Assembly (NCBI GenBank): GCA_013368375.1
Contig: JAACJP010000001.1
Coordinates: 1,426,001 to 1,490,000 of the forward strand
Direction: 5' to 3'
Length of the DNA: 64,000 nucleotides
Source of the DNA: Tricholomella constricta
Taxonomy: Eukaryota > Basidiomycota > Agaricomycetes > Agaricales > Lyophyllaceae
In this document: positions 46,440 through 60,363 of the stretch, in pieces
How the letters are laid out: each line of letters begins with the position of its first letter
Position numbering within the stretch: the first letter of the stretch is position 1
Position numbers and translations under genes: made by a program
The notes under the pieces: model-generated
What the model was told of the DNA's origin: nothing
Databases searched by the model: none
What the model saw: only the letters and a program-made list of their open reading frames with translations

Positions 46440-47260
46440 GATCGTAAGTTGGCTTTCATCTTATCTAATCAAAGCATCCTCGAGGCTGGGGCCGCTGAGC
46501 ACAAAGTACAAGCGAGCATTTGCCATAGATGCTTGGATGGCTTGCCACTTATTGAGAAAAGACCATACAACTTGTACTCGTGAATCAGGTTGTTACTTAC
46601 GCAAGGAACTGTTCGATGGCCAGGTAATAGCAAAATTTCCAGACTTCAAGTGAATATTTCTCTGACTCCACGAGGATCAAGCGGTCTGCATTGCGCGCTC
46701 CCCAACCGCGGCTCATTACCTGGGCAGGGCATCAAAAACCGCCATGGCTTTGACCTGAGTGTCCAAGTTACTTCGAGTTCAGCTTGGATTGATGTTGGGT
46801 CCTCGAGGTCCTCCACGTCAATGTCTATAACGAAGGATGTGGCCCGCAAAGTATCATGGACTGGTCGGATAAAGAAGTGTCATAAATTGGTTGTTTGGGA
46901 GCGGCGCATGTTTACGGCGAGATTGAATGCAGATGAACGTTTTCAGAGAGTCAAGGGGGTTCAGTCGAAGAAGTGGTTATATAGTGATATATCTGAGGTA
47001 GAGCCAGCCATAGATGGACGCGGCCAGCAGCCACAGAGCCAAGGTTCCATTATCTTGCGTGTTGAGCCAGTGTTGAGTGATGAATGAGGAGCCATTATGC
47101 CAGCCAGTGTACGTGACACCATTCAATGCAATCGGTTTCTCAAAGAGTCTTTACGGTGTTTGCAAGGATCTTAGCGTCGCTGGAGTGGCCGCATTGAGCC
47201 TGGCGCGGGAGAGTTGTACTAGAACCTTCTTCGGTCCCGAGCCCATCATGATCTTATCTT
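46440..47260 (-). pseudogene. Degenerate or unrecognised multi-exon gene
   Basis: On the minus strand, protein-like islands occur with splice-like borders: IMMGSGPKKVLVQLSRARLNAATPATLRSLQTP near 47160-47250, then TYTGWHNGSSFITQHWLNTQDNGTLALWLLAASIYGWLYLRY (a membrane-like helix) near 46985-47105, then HFFIRPVHDTLRATSFVIDIDVEDLEDPTSIQAELEVTWTLRSKPWRF near 46735-46880, LILVESEKYSLEVWKFCYYLAIEQFLA ending at a GTAAGT near 46600, and SMANARLYFVLSGPSLEDALIR. Not all junctions keep frame and no family is recognised. It may be a fast-evolving gene or a relic. Confidence 0.35.
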
Positions 47261-48377
47261 GATTAAGAATCCCCGAAACTGTTAGACTGTGGCTCAGGTC
47301 TCCAGCCACACCTAGCCTTAGGACAAGAATGCGGTCTCATAATAAGGCTCCCATACAGGCAGACAGGCATGGACATAGGAGTGTCCAATCACTGAAAGAG
47401 AAATACGTCAAGTTATGTTGTTCGATTTAATTCTTGATCTGAACACTCTCGCAGCGACTTGAAGGAGAGTGCATAGTTCGGCCAGAGTTTTGCGGACAAA
47501 ACTCGGATCACCGTCCCTGTTAGAAGAAGTCATGTCGGTTTTTCGAGGTTAGATGCAGGAATCAAGGAGGCCCGAGTGTCTTGTTCAGGCGCGTGTTGTA
47601 TTAATACACCAAAGACATAACGCGGAAGCGATGCATACAAAGATTAGATGCCTCCGAGTAAGGACAAAGTAGACGCGACTATTTTCGGGCTGACAGCGCT
47701 GGGTTGAATGCCCGCAGCATGAACGTTGGGTCTGTCGGCGACAGTGCGGAGGGGCTGTGAGTGGAAGCGCTCAGCAACGCGTCGTTCAATAAGAAGCCAG
47801 CGCTAATTGACGTCACTCGGCTGCTGAGCATTGCCTGCCTTGGCTAGCGCGAAGGCGGATCCGCAGGCTGTGCCGCAGTACGCGGAAGGGCGGCAGCACG
47901 GCGAAGAACGGCGTACTGCGTTGGGTTAGCAAGTGATGCTGATAGAAGTTGTTAGGGTGATGACGGGATGTGGGGTAGCGCAACATTGTTCACAGCAATC
48001 TAGCATTTGTCCTGTCGGCGGCAGTGCATAGTGATCCACGCTCGTCGTTAAACGTGGGCAAGTATTACTGAAAGGAGGCGGTGTGAACTGAGATCAGACC
48101 TCAATCCGTGCAAGGCGGATTGCAGACTGGGGGAGGAGGCGATTGTTACCCCAGAAAAAAGGGGCGATATTTGGGTTTAGAACAGATGCCGACGATTCAC
48201 GGGGTCAGGAGGACAGAATGATGCGGCTGTGAGTCAGGGACTGTCAATGTCACTGCGCCCGGGGGCGGTGGTGACTGCGACCCAGTCATTGTATTTACGC
48301 TAGGAAGCTTCGAGCATGCCTTATAACTGCATGACGCTCACTCCCTATAGCGCTACCGACGCGCTATCTCATACACA
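47261..48377. other. Gene-poor stretch upstream of the DUF6699 gene
   Basis: About 1.1 kb with no open frame of note on either strand. It holds a 10-bp inverted repeat (47874-47883 / 47911-47920), a TGACGTCA at 47808-47815, an ACGCGT near 47777, and two imperfect copies of TGTCGGCG(A/G)CAGTGC (near 47731 and 48014). Only the last ~80 bases before 48378 look like a normal core promoter, with a TTATAA at about 48320. Confidence 0.45.
47874..47920. repeat. 10-bp inverted repeat with 27-base loop
   Basis: CGCAGTACGC at 47874-47883 is matched exactly by GCGTACTGCG at 47911-47920. It would form a short GC-rich hairpin. Its role is unknown. Confidence 0.6.
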
Positions 48378-49022
48378 ATGCCAGGCAAACACGTCCGCTT
48401 CGACGGCATCCCCCCCACCCCCCCCTCCCTCTATTCCTATCAATCCTCTCTGCCATCTGAGGGAGCCCCCATAACACCTCCACCATTAAATCACTATGGG
48501 TCCCCACACGCATGCTCCCCGCTACCACCCGTCGCGAGCCGCATCCATCCATTACTCAGCGCGACACGCGCCCCGCTCGTCCATCACGACCTGACCCTCC
48601 CACCAACAGCCCTGCAATTGCACCCCACAGTTCCCCCGCAGGCTTTAAATGAACCCGCGACACAGCCACCACTACCCTTCATGACAATCGTCTGCACACA
48701 TTTGCCTTGGTCATTCACTGTGTCGCCAGCCAACTCTAAGCAAGGGGCATATGTGACTGTCATGGACGTATTTGATGCTCTCTACCGCGCTCTACGGGCC
48801 AGCGTAACGAGCATTGAATTCGAAAAAATCCCGACCGATGAACAGCGCAGGGTTGATGACGCTTACCGACGTCGGTATAAGCTTTTCAAGGACCAGAAAG
48901 GCTACGAGCTGGAAAAGTCGAAAGGGTTAAAGAGGGTTGATTTTTTGAAGGAGAGTCGCATGTTCATGGGCCTTTCGAGCACACCACGCGGGCCTGAAGT
49001 CTGGGAGCTCGTGGTATCGTGA
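48378..49022 (+). CDS. DUF6699-type basidiomycete protein
   Basis: Single-exon gene for 214 residues. A Pro/Ser-rich N-terminus (MPGKHVRFDGIPPTPPSLYSYQSSLPSEG) is followed by HPLLSATRAPLVHHDLTLPP and the conserved domain MTIVCTHLPWSFTVSPANSKQGAYVTVMDVFDALYRALRASVTSIEFEKIPTDEQRRVDDAYRRRYK, then RVDFLKESRMFMGLSSTPRGPEVWELVV. This layout (H-P-L-L...Y-D, LP/PW, V-x-V-x-DV-x-x-x-L-Y, W-x-L) fits the DUF6699 family, which is expanded in Agaricomycetes and has no known function. No membrane or signal region. The start is the first ATG, about 55 bases after a TTATAA. Confidence 0.85.
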   Translation: MPGKHVRFDGIPPTPPSLYSYQSSLPSEGAPITPPPLNHYGSPHACSPLPPVASRIHPLLSATRAPLVHHDLTLPPTALQLHPTVPPQALNEPATQPPLPFMTIVCTHLPWSFTVSPANSKQGAYVTVMDVFDALYRALRASVTSIEFEKIPTDEQRRVDDAYRRRYKLFKDQKGYELEKSKGLKRVDFLKESRMFMGLSSTPRGPEVWELVVS

Positions 49023-49310
49023 CCGCGACGTGTCCAGGCGTTCCCCTTCTTATTTATCCTCCCCCCTTCCCGTGAAGGCCATACCCAGCTACCCCCCATA
49101 CCCATAGCCCCACAGACTGTATCGTTATCGTTGACGTTTTGTTTATTAGCACATAGTCGCATTGTAGCCAGTGATGATCTGAACGCCGAAATAGGAAATG
49201 AAATAAGATCGCGTTATCTCAATGTCATCCGCCTGACGTATGTCCGAGTCGTCTCAAGTCCGCAGTTCAGCGCCGACCACGACCCTAGTACAACATTCTT
49301 CTCCGCTTCC

Positions 49311-52300
49311 ATGTCGTCCTCGACGTCCTCGACCCCCAATACACCCATATCGTCACTGCCGCCTATCCCTCGACCCCAACGCCCCACCCGTTCCATTCCA
49401 CCGCTGCCGCCGCTTGTCACCGGCAGCGACGAGCCGCTCATCGACGATGACGATCAACAGGACGGACAGCTTTTCCACTCTCCTACAGAACACGCTCATA
49501 TTGCCGATCAACCACGGACTGCTACTGACTTGTCTCCAGTCCGCGCTCATTACCTCAAGAAATCTCTGGTGCAGCTCCAATTTAGACACGAGATTGACGC
49601 TATTACTACACATTCGCCTACCAACACCAACACGCTCTCATTCCTGGGCTCCCCATTCTCTCCTCCTCCGAGAGACGCCAATCCTTACCTCGACCTTCCC
49701 TTTCTCCGTTACATCTTTCGCCAGTTCGTCCTCACGTTCCCGTTCATGGCTGCTGCCCCCAAGGACTTCTACTCGGACAAGCTCCAGCCCTTTGTTGCTT
49801 CTGCCCTCGCTAGAAACTTGTCTCCAACCTCTGTCCTCGATGACGATGATAAAGGCGACGGTAGCTCGGAACAAGCCACTCGCAAGAAACTTCTTGCACG
49901 CGTCGAACGCAGCCTTGCCATGTTTGTGGGTTCAGCCATCAAGCTTGTTGAACCGGAGCGAGTCGTCCGTTTAAACCAATCTGACCTGGATCGGCTCGAA
50001 GCTCTCGCAAGGAAGAGGTTGGCAAAGGTGACGAAGACAAAGATCATCTTCGAGGTCAATGTCATTGGAGTCAAGACTGTCATCGACAAGGGTCGCATGC
50101 GCAGCCGTGTTCATGAGGTCTGGTTTCACTTGACGGTAGCACCGCCCCGATCACTTATTCCCTCTCCCTAGGAATTCATAGTTCGCACACGACGTTCCAA
50201 TTACCCGGACGTGTTTGTATCCAGGCGATATGGTGATTTCAGGACTTTAGCTAATGAGGTATGTTTTTTTCAATCTCTATGGTACTCGTGGCGTTGAACT
50301 CCAACCTAGCTGCAAAAAGCCCATCCCAATGAACAGATCCGTCCACCACCAGCGAAAGATCGAACAGCTGTCGTCAGCGCACCCATGAGCCCCGCACCGG
50401 ACGCTGATTTCTATTCGCCGCAGTCCAACGTCCCGCAGTCGCCCTCCCAGGCAGGCTTAGCCACCTCGCGTCTCGCACGAGAGAAGAACAGGTTGACTCT
50501 CCGATCGTACCTTCACTCGCTTCTTTCCTCCTCAACAATTGCTTCGTCGCCTGTTTTGAAATCATTCCTTCTCTCTGGAGCGGTCAATCTGACGCAAGCA
50601 GAATTAGAGGACGCGCAGCGGAGGGAGGAAGCCGATCACGTCCGAGATGACGGAAGAAAGCGGTTTGCGAAGGAAATCGCAAGTCGCGTGGAAGGCTTGC
50701 GAGAAGCTGTGAAAAGTGTGAAGGGTGACGTGATGGGCAAAGGTAATGATCGCTCCTAATTCTGCCGAATGCCGTTTAGAGCTGAACGGGTTGTGCAGAT
50801 GGCTTAACGCATATCTTTGCCACCATCAAGGTCACTCCCGATGTCCGTGGTCTTCCAGCGAACTATCGAGCCGTCCTAGAATGGGCTCGGATATCGTGCG
50901 TCGTTCTCCCTTTCCTTGCATGTAAGATTGTTCTCATGCTCTGTTGTCTAGTCTTGCATCGACCGTCTTCCATCAATTTGTGGCGTCTGATAATTCTTCC
51001 GAGACGTTCGCAACTCTCAAGAGGATACATGGTTTGATGCCATATTTCATACTCAAGACCACATTGAAGATCAGTAATCCTATCGCCATGATCCGGGGTG
51101 CGTTAGTCGAGCCCTCTGCCAGACGTTTCTGACGTTGTTGAATCAGGCGTGTTGGATCTTTTCCTCGCCCAGCCTTTCGGCGGCCGAAGTCTTCTGCAAA
51201 GGTTGGCTCTGTCTCGAAATTGCGAGGTCTTTATCTCATAGTAGAAACACAGGATGTTTACTAGCTCGCTAACGGAAGAAGTCAGAGCTTTGGAATCTGA
51301 CATCGAAGCCGTCAAGGATAAAGTCGACGACCTTATCATGTGTGCGAAGATACGCCAGTTTGTGTATGCGCCGCGGGAGATTCAAGACATGTACAAAGCT
51401 GATGCAGGTTCGTCTCCACTTTTTGCTCTCTGTTTTTCCCCGCCTAATCGTGTTTACTACGCTATATCTATGCTAACCTATATCGTGCAGCCGCCGAAAG
51501 CATGAATCTCTTGACTGTGGTTCTCCGTGCTCCCGAAGAACCTGTTTTATCGAGGGGACAGATGCACCGCCTCGCCAAAGCGCATCGTGCGCATCACGCA
51601 TACATGAAGCATCGTGCTACGCTGGCGGACTCGGATGATGATGATGGGCCTCAGAACGAGGATGCGTGGCTGTTAGAGGACCTTAAGGTGTTGACACACC
51701 TGTATTCGAAACTGAGAGACCGGGAACAGCTGATTGCACTTATATTTGAGGTGAGTTCTTTCGGGATCTGGAACAACTGTTGGGCTCATGTGATTTCCAG
51801 GGCTTCACAGCAGACCTTCTGAAGGACATCATTACTATCTTCTATGCACCATTAGCACAGGTGTACCGAGCTGCCAGTATCGCGGATTCGCTCGGTGATT
51901 TGCAAAATTTCATCAATGACCTTATCCGGACTGTTGAGCAAGTCGAAGATTGTCAGTCATTGACTTAAAATTCAAATTTTTTCCTTGGCTCACGCGGATG
52001 TATTGTAGTGAGCCAAGAGGACCCCCACAAAACCGTTCAGGCCTTTATCAACCTCATTCAACGCCACGAACAATCTTTTTATCACTTCGTACACAAAGTG
52101 CATTCCAAGGGTGAAAACCTCTTCGATGGCCTCATGCGATGGATAGAGCTCTTCCTCACCGTTGTACGGGAAGGCTTAGGCTCTCCCGTCAGTCTCGAGT
52201 TCCTCCTCCCACATACAGGTAAAGCTCGTGACGATATCATTGCAGAGGTAGACAAGGTTGCGGTTTATCATTACAAGCTGAAGGTCGCGTACGAGGGAAA

Positions 52301-53261
52301 GATCAGACGGCGGTTCGGGAGGATGCAGGAGAGGGGAGGTGATGTTGACATCGAAGACGAAGCTACGCAGGAACTTGTCAATGGCGTCGTTGGCGAGATC
52401 GATTTTGGCGAGTTGATTCAAGGTGGCGTGGACGATCTTGCGGCAGAGGAGACTGACGATGACTCGAGCGACGAGTATGACGACGATGACTCGAGCGAGT
52501 TTGAGTCGACAGAGGACTCGGACGATTCTGATTCCGAAGAAGGAAGCAGTAGCGAGGAAAACCAGCCTGCTTCCAGTCATCCATCTAACCACATGGTGCA
52601 GGGTCCCTGTCGTTCACATACCCTCAAGGCCAGCCAGGTACCATCGCGGCCTCCTCCCATTCCCGAACCTACACCTCGGAAAAGATCACTCTCACTTCGA
52701 AGCTCCAAGTCACTCCTCAAGCGCCGCAGCCAGGATCTCCCACCCATCCCAGCACTTCCTTCCACGCCGAAGAGCGCCACAGCAGACCTGTCATCAAAAC
52801 CCCTTCCTTCCAGCCCCACCTCTCGTTCCTTCCATGAGGGTCCACATACGCCGACGACGCCTTCGAAATTGAGCCACGATTCTTCGTCGAAGTTTAGCCA
52901 CGGATTGCTATCGCAACGTGGCCACCCTCCCCATGATACAATTTCCAGGCACAGTCATGATGCATCGTCCAAACACAGTCACGACTCTTCATCCAGACAC
53001 AGTCATCGCTCATCATCTACGCAAAGCCATGAGCCACCACCACGACCAAAGAAGAAGAAAAAGGTAGCTCAGGTGCTTAAACCGCCCGATTTGGAGCATA
53101 TTCCCCAGCTGTTGCCTGTGTTTATCGAGATGGTACGTTCTTGATTTCCTTGCGTACTTTATTTTACACGAGAGGGAGATGTTGATTTTACCCTCGAACT
53201 TTAGATGCGACCTCTTCTCCAGCCACGCCAGCAACTTAACAGCACTGCGCCATCTCGATAA
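49311..53261 (+). CDS. PX-domain protein with fungal PX-associated domains (Ypr097w/Lec1-like)
   Basis: Large lipid-binding protein of the fungal PX-associated (DUF3818/DUF3819) family; the yeast member is Ypr097w/Lec1, linked to sterol distribution. The N-terminus is Ser/Pro-rich. HYLKKSLVQLQFRHEIDAI and LRYIFRQFVLTFPFMAAAPKDFYSDKLQPFVASALARNLS belong to the PX-associated domain. The PX domain runs over three exons: KTKIIFEVNVIGVKTV, EFIVRTRRSNYPDVFVSRRYGDFRTLANEL and the REKNRLTLRSYLHSLLSSSTIASSPVLKSFL end. The following helical region has IFATIKVTPDVRGLPANYRAVLEWARISLASTVFHQFVASDNSSETFATLKRIHGLMPYFILKTTLKISNPIAMIRGVLDLFLAQPFGGRSLLQR. The tail is disordered, with repeats of SHDSS. A 3' exon ends PSR at 53261. 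About ten introns. Confidence 0.88.
52857..53040 (+). repeat. Coding SHDSSSKHS-type repeats
   Basis: The tail of the PX-domain protein holds several copies of a 7-8 residue unit built on SxHSHDSSS (SKLSHDSS, SKFSHG, SRHSHDAS, SKHSHDSS, SRHSHRSS, STQSHE). Confidence 0.75.
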
Positions 53262-53464
53262 TATGATGCACGACCGTTACGCCACACACGTCAGCTTACG
53301 CACTTACGATCATCAGCGTATCAATGTACTATAATCAAGGGTGGGGATCTATAGATGTCTGTATACAACAAACATGCTATCACTGAATCTTTCGACAAAA
53401 AGGCTGAACAGGCAGGGTGCGACATCGCGTTCAAAAAAGGTATTCGAATATAACCCATTATATG

Positions 53465-55938
53465 CTATAAATCAATGCCAAATTCGGCGTCAAACGTCTT
53501 CTGGTTTACATCTCCCCTCTTCACCTTCTTCGCCATCCTCTCCTCACGCGCCAATTCCTCCCAATCGTCTCCTCCATTGTCTCCTCCAATACCCTCCTCG
53601 TCGTCTCTGCCCCCTTTCAGTGAGTCAATCGCGGAGTTCGCAGTCGTAGATGTAGTCTGTGTCTTCAACCATTTTCTCTTCCGACTTCTCTTCTCCTTCC
53701 GTACCTCCCTCTCCTCTCTCTTCTGCATCTGCTGGCTCCACGCAAAATTCGATTTCTTCTGTTCTGCGCGTGCTGCCCTCCTTTTTTCCTTTTCGTTTTC
53801 GCGTTTAGATGACTCTGCTGCACCAACGGCAAGCCTTTTTGCTTCCTGAGCTTTGTCTGCGTAGGCGAACGTGTCCCACTGTCACAGAATCAGAGTGAGA
53901 CTCTTCACAAGACAAGAGGAAGGGAACTTACATCGACCTCGGCATCCTCCCACCCTTCTCGATCAATATCCTTCAGCTCTGGCATCCGCGGTAACCGTAG
54001 CAGCCCAAAACTCTTTGCTACGCCGACGAGGTCAAGGTCTTTTATGCGAAATATGTAGGAGGCCTCGTGCTTTGAGTATGCGCGGACAAAAGAAACAAAC
54101 GCTTTTGCCGCCTAATGAACCATATACCACATTGAGGCAGAGTTCCATCGGCGCGAAAAGAGGACTGACCTGATCATGGATGCCGCGATCTGTCAGAAGG
54201 GTCTTGCGAATTCGATCGACATAGTTCGGAATTTGCGAATCTTCGGAACCCTCCTCGTCGTCCTCTACCTTGGACACCGATACATCTCCCTCAGTCAGAT
54301 AGGCACGCAGTTTTAGGGGGATTTTTCGAATAGACATGAAATCTGTCGAACTACTCGGTGCCAGTTGGACAAAGGAAAAGAGGGGAGCACTGACCGACAT
54401 ATTCTGCCTCTCGTCCAACAAGAAGGACCCAGGCCCGGCCACTTCTTCCCGCCCTGGCAGTACGACCACATCGATGTGAGAAGGCCTTCGGGTCACATGG
54501 TGGATCAAACTGAATAACAACGTCCACGTGTGGTAAATCCAGGCCACGGGCAGCGACGTCTGTCGCGAGTAAGATGGAGGGTGAGGAAGGGATGGAAAGC
54601 GCTTTCGAAAAGGCAGAAAGGGTTCGCGTTCGAGACGCCGGAGGAAGATTCCCGTGAAGTGAATAGAGAGTCACGGAAGGCGGAAGTACGCTGGGAAGAA
54701 CCTAAATCCTCGAGTTGGCAACAAGAGGACGCGTTGAGGGAGAGAAAGAGACTGACTTTGTAAAAATAATCGACACACGCACAGGTGGCAAAATAGACAA
54801 TGAACTGCGAGGAATGGCGTTTGATGATCTCATGGGATATGATGCGGGAGAGTTGCACTACTTTCTCCGACGCGCGGCACTTGAGGTAAAAGTTTTCAAG
54901 GCTGAAATCAGGTAAAACCTCAGGGATCGTGGTGGTGAGGCGTGTGGGTGAACTTACTTGGCGGGTATTCTCCTCTCCTCTATAATCTCTCCCTTTCTCC
55001 CCTTTCCGTCCTCCGTGCTGCCCTGGCTAATCTTCTTTGACTGAACTTTAACGACAATCCGCGCGGGATTTCGTAGGCCAACACGAACAAGCTCTGAAAG
55101 AGCATCAGCGTCGGTCATAGTCGCGCTGAACAACCCCGTTCGACGTTGTTTTGGAAGATGAGTAAGTATACGAGTTAATGCCTGTTGAAAGCCCAAGTCA
55201 AGCAGTCTTAATCAACGCATCAGGTTGGGTAACCGAATGATTAAACTTAGAACATACCGATCAGCCTCGTCTAGCACCAGCACCTCCAACTCTCGGACAC
55301 TGACATCTCCTTTGCCTTTTCCTAGCAGAAATTCTTCAACTCGACCTGGCGTCCCGATGACTATATCTGCACCGGTTTCGGTAAAGCGTTTGATATCCTG
55401 GGTAGGAGATGACTCGGTCGAGGAAATGAGTAATAGTGGGGGAGGGTAGTGGGCGTCATGAGAAGAAGATGAGGAGGAATCAGCATCGCTTTCTTCGGGC
55501 TGTGCTGACAGGAATAGAGAGAATATCGAATGTATTTGTGTTGCCAGCTCCCTGTTGTGAGGTAAGGGATGAGTTAAATGGCACTCATGAAGAACAACGT
55601 ACCGTGTAGGACTAATTATCAAGGCCCCAATCTCGTTGTTTCGCAGTTTACTTTCTCTCCGAATAAGCCGTTCAAGGATGGGAATAACAAATGCTAAGGT
55701 CTTTCCAGAGCCAGTCACAGCCTCGACCACGACGTCTTTATTTTTCATGAACAGCGGAATCGTAGATGCCTGGACTGGTGTCATTTGTGAATGACCCATG
55801 GACTGTATGACATCGAGACTGGCAATTCAGGATTAGTCCCATGGAGAGCTCTTTAAAGATTAAGCTTACGTACATCCATGGTGTGAGAGGCTGCGGAAGA
55901 GACGCCCATGAGCCAGCAAAGGCAGTCGATGAAGACAT
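53465..55938 (-). CDS. SPB4: ATP-dependent rRNA helicase SPB4 (DEAD box)
   Basis: Nucleolar DEAD-box helicase needed for 60S ribosome assembly (human DDX55). The ATG at 55938 starts [14 protein letters not shown], then the Q-motif region [40 protein letters not shown] (motif I). Next come ISPTRELATQI (Ia), [16 protein letters not shown] (Ib), VLVLDEADR (II), [14 protein letters not shown] (III), [90 protein letters not shown] (V, VI). The C-terminal SPB4 region includes [48 protein letters not shown], and a basic tail ends FDAEFGIDL. Seven or so introns. Intact. Confidence 0.95.
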
Positions 55939-56110
55939 CGCAGGTTTTCCGACTTCGCCAGGCTAATCTCAACAGGTCTTCACGTGGGCATCTAATCTAA
56001 TCTCAATTACCGGATCAATTTTTTGACAAACCCCTCGCACTCGTTTACCCAATGTCCTAGTCAAGTCTAATATACATGTAAAAGTGTCTGGATTAAGTGG
56101 TACGTCAATT

Positions 56111-58088
<1,978 letters not shown>

Positions 58089-58397
58089 GCACTCCTTAGG
58101 ATTTGTGACTAGACCCCAATGGTTGAAAAAAGAGGTGTGTAGGGAGATGCTGATAGTGATGGTGAGTGGCCCGCTTCTAAAGATTCAAGATAATTTTGAT
58201 CGCAACAGTTGCTCGCGATGCTACAATCTGGGCACCTGGCAGTAAGGCTCAGGGGTGCTGTATTGGATCTTTTCCCGAGACAAAAACATGGTTCGTTCTA
58301 CAAGAATACTGGTAGTACAGAGGCCGAAGCACATACTTATGGACATAGTGACGTGACAGGAATCCTGGAGAAATATGATGTCGATCATATCTTTTGT

Positions 58398-60109
58398 TTA
58401 TTGGAAACTTTGATTAAACTGCTGCTCTGATGTTGCCCATCTGTAAGGGGTGGGACCGTCGTAAGTAGTAGGGTGAGAAGGATGTTGAGGAAAATGGGAA
58501 GCATTCATTGTGCGTTGGGCAGAATGAGAGCCCTGGACCATTGGCGTTGACCAATGCATAGGACTGGTAAGGGAATTGTCAGTTGAAGGTTCCTTGAGAG
58601 ACGTGGAGTCTCCCAAGCGCAGAGAATCGCGCTGGGGAGTCGGTAGCGAATAAGATGCGTTCAGTGGTTGATGTAGACGTGACCTATCAACCAAAAGTTA
58701 CAATCATTTTCATTATCATTCTTCCAAAAAGAACACCCACGAGTGTGATTCCCGGGGCTGCATTGACATTGTCGATAAATGGGCAGAGACAGCTGAACTA
58801 TGGTGGTACAAGTCAGAGACCATATATCAAAAAGTAAGTAGAACAATTACTTGTACAATGCGCCGACGTTAAATGATTGAACAGGCTGATAAGGGGCGAA
58901 TGATTGGTCTCCAGGCTTGGTTAGATACGCAGGAGGGGTAGAATTAAGCCGAGAGAGATTTTGATCAGAGACGGTTCGCTGCCGAAGAGGAACAGCGGAA
59001 GGCGAAGGTTCGACATGTGAAATGAAGTCCATTCGGGGGATTTTGTGGTTGTGCTGTGAAAGAGTCGACACAGGCCGCTGCCCAAGGCTGTAATTAGAAC
59101 GAGGTGGGGCAGGTAATGACTGTCGAGGGGGTCTGTGAGCACGCTGTGAAACACCGGGGTATCCTCTATTAAATGGCTCTGGATATACTTCGACGTGAAG
59201 ATGTGGCAGGGTATGAGAATGTGGAGGAGGATCTGGTAGAAGAGAGGATAAATGATCGGGTACTGGGGAAGTTAACGGTGAGGGTGGTGTTGAGTCGGGG
59301 TGATATTCCAACCTGGTCTCCATGAGTGGCCCCGCAGCAAAAAGTGGAGGTGGTGGCGCAGAGCAATCTTCGTCTTCATTATTGGAAGGCATCTCGTGGT
59401 TCGTCTGGGTCGCATTCCAAGAATGATGCACACTTGAATGTGATTGAGCAGGACAATGGTCTGATGAGCTCGACCCAGGCTTCCCCTCGGACCCACCGAA
59501 TCCTGCTTGGTCCATCGAGCACGGGCGGGCCTTCGACGAAGATGCGCCGGCCGATTTGCTATGTTTATGAATTTTCAAAGGCTCAACGATGGTTGGGAGT
59601 TGCAACGATGTAGCATGATATCCATGCCCGCCATGGAATGCAACTAGCTCGGTAAATGATACTGCACGTTGTCTGCTCTGGTCGGAACTTTGGGACTTGA
59701 TACGTGCTTCAGCAGCAGTAAACGCAGCATCGCTCCATTCCTGCCATTCCTTTTGATCGACAGGGGGCTGAGATTGTTGGTCGGAAACGACCAGAGCTTC
59801 AGAGATTTTTTGGTCAAATTCCTGCTCTGTATAAGGAGGGGGAGGGAGTTCGCCGGCCGACATGAGGGATGGTGATGATGGGTTTTCATCAAGCATGCCT
59901 TGCTTATTGTAGCGTGGATGGGCAGTGGGGCCAAAAGCAGCCAAATGATGGAGCTTTCCTGACACAGCCACACTTCATTACGCACATCATACATACTTAC
60001 ATTTATTTGAAAAGCAATGATGAATCGTGATAGTGCTGTAATTGATCATCCCCTAAGACAGCAGCGTAATTCATAGTGTGTTCATGTAGGCACCGCCGGT
60101 GGAGTGCAT
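58398..60109 (-). CDS. Hypothetical Pro/Ser/His-rich protein
   Basis: Not recognised. A large exon (58847 to about 59957) encodes GKLHHLAAFGPTAHPRYNKQGMLDENPSSPSLMSAGELPPPPYTEQEFDQKISEALVVS, then QKEWQEWSDAAFTAAEARIKSQ and a long disordered region rich in Ser, Pro and His. A second exon (58398-58694) is joined through an intron of about 160-190 bases (LYK|SRLHQPLNASYSLP) and ends QQFNQSFQ. The PPPPYTEQEFD motif contains a PPxY-type site that a WW domain could bind. The 5' end is uncertain: the open frame begins with GTG. An upstream ATG at 60109 (MHSTG) can be joined in frame by an intron of about 130 bases, as assumed here. Confidence 0.6.
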
Positions 60110-60363
60110 CGTGTAACTCTCAGAGGAAACGGAGATGTCCCATCTTTTACTCAACAAGGTCCAGGAGACTGAATGTGACAGAAAGGGTTGAAGTTCATGA
60201 TTGACATGGGCGAGGTTGGTCCGATGATCATGCCAGCATGTATCCACTGTATTTAGCTCGCCAGAGGTAGGGCTTAGAAGGCGTTAGCAACGAAACGCCC
60301 CATTTCACAATGAAACCCTACTCAGATTGTGTGGCTGTTACGCCCAAAAGGCCCGTCGACGTC

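Noticed and set aside
46342..47087. Plus-strand open frames of 103 and 165 codons
   Set aside because: The protein-like signal is on the minus strand; the plus-strand frames lack pattern and start context.
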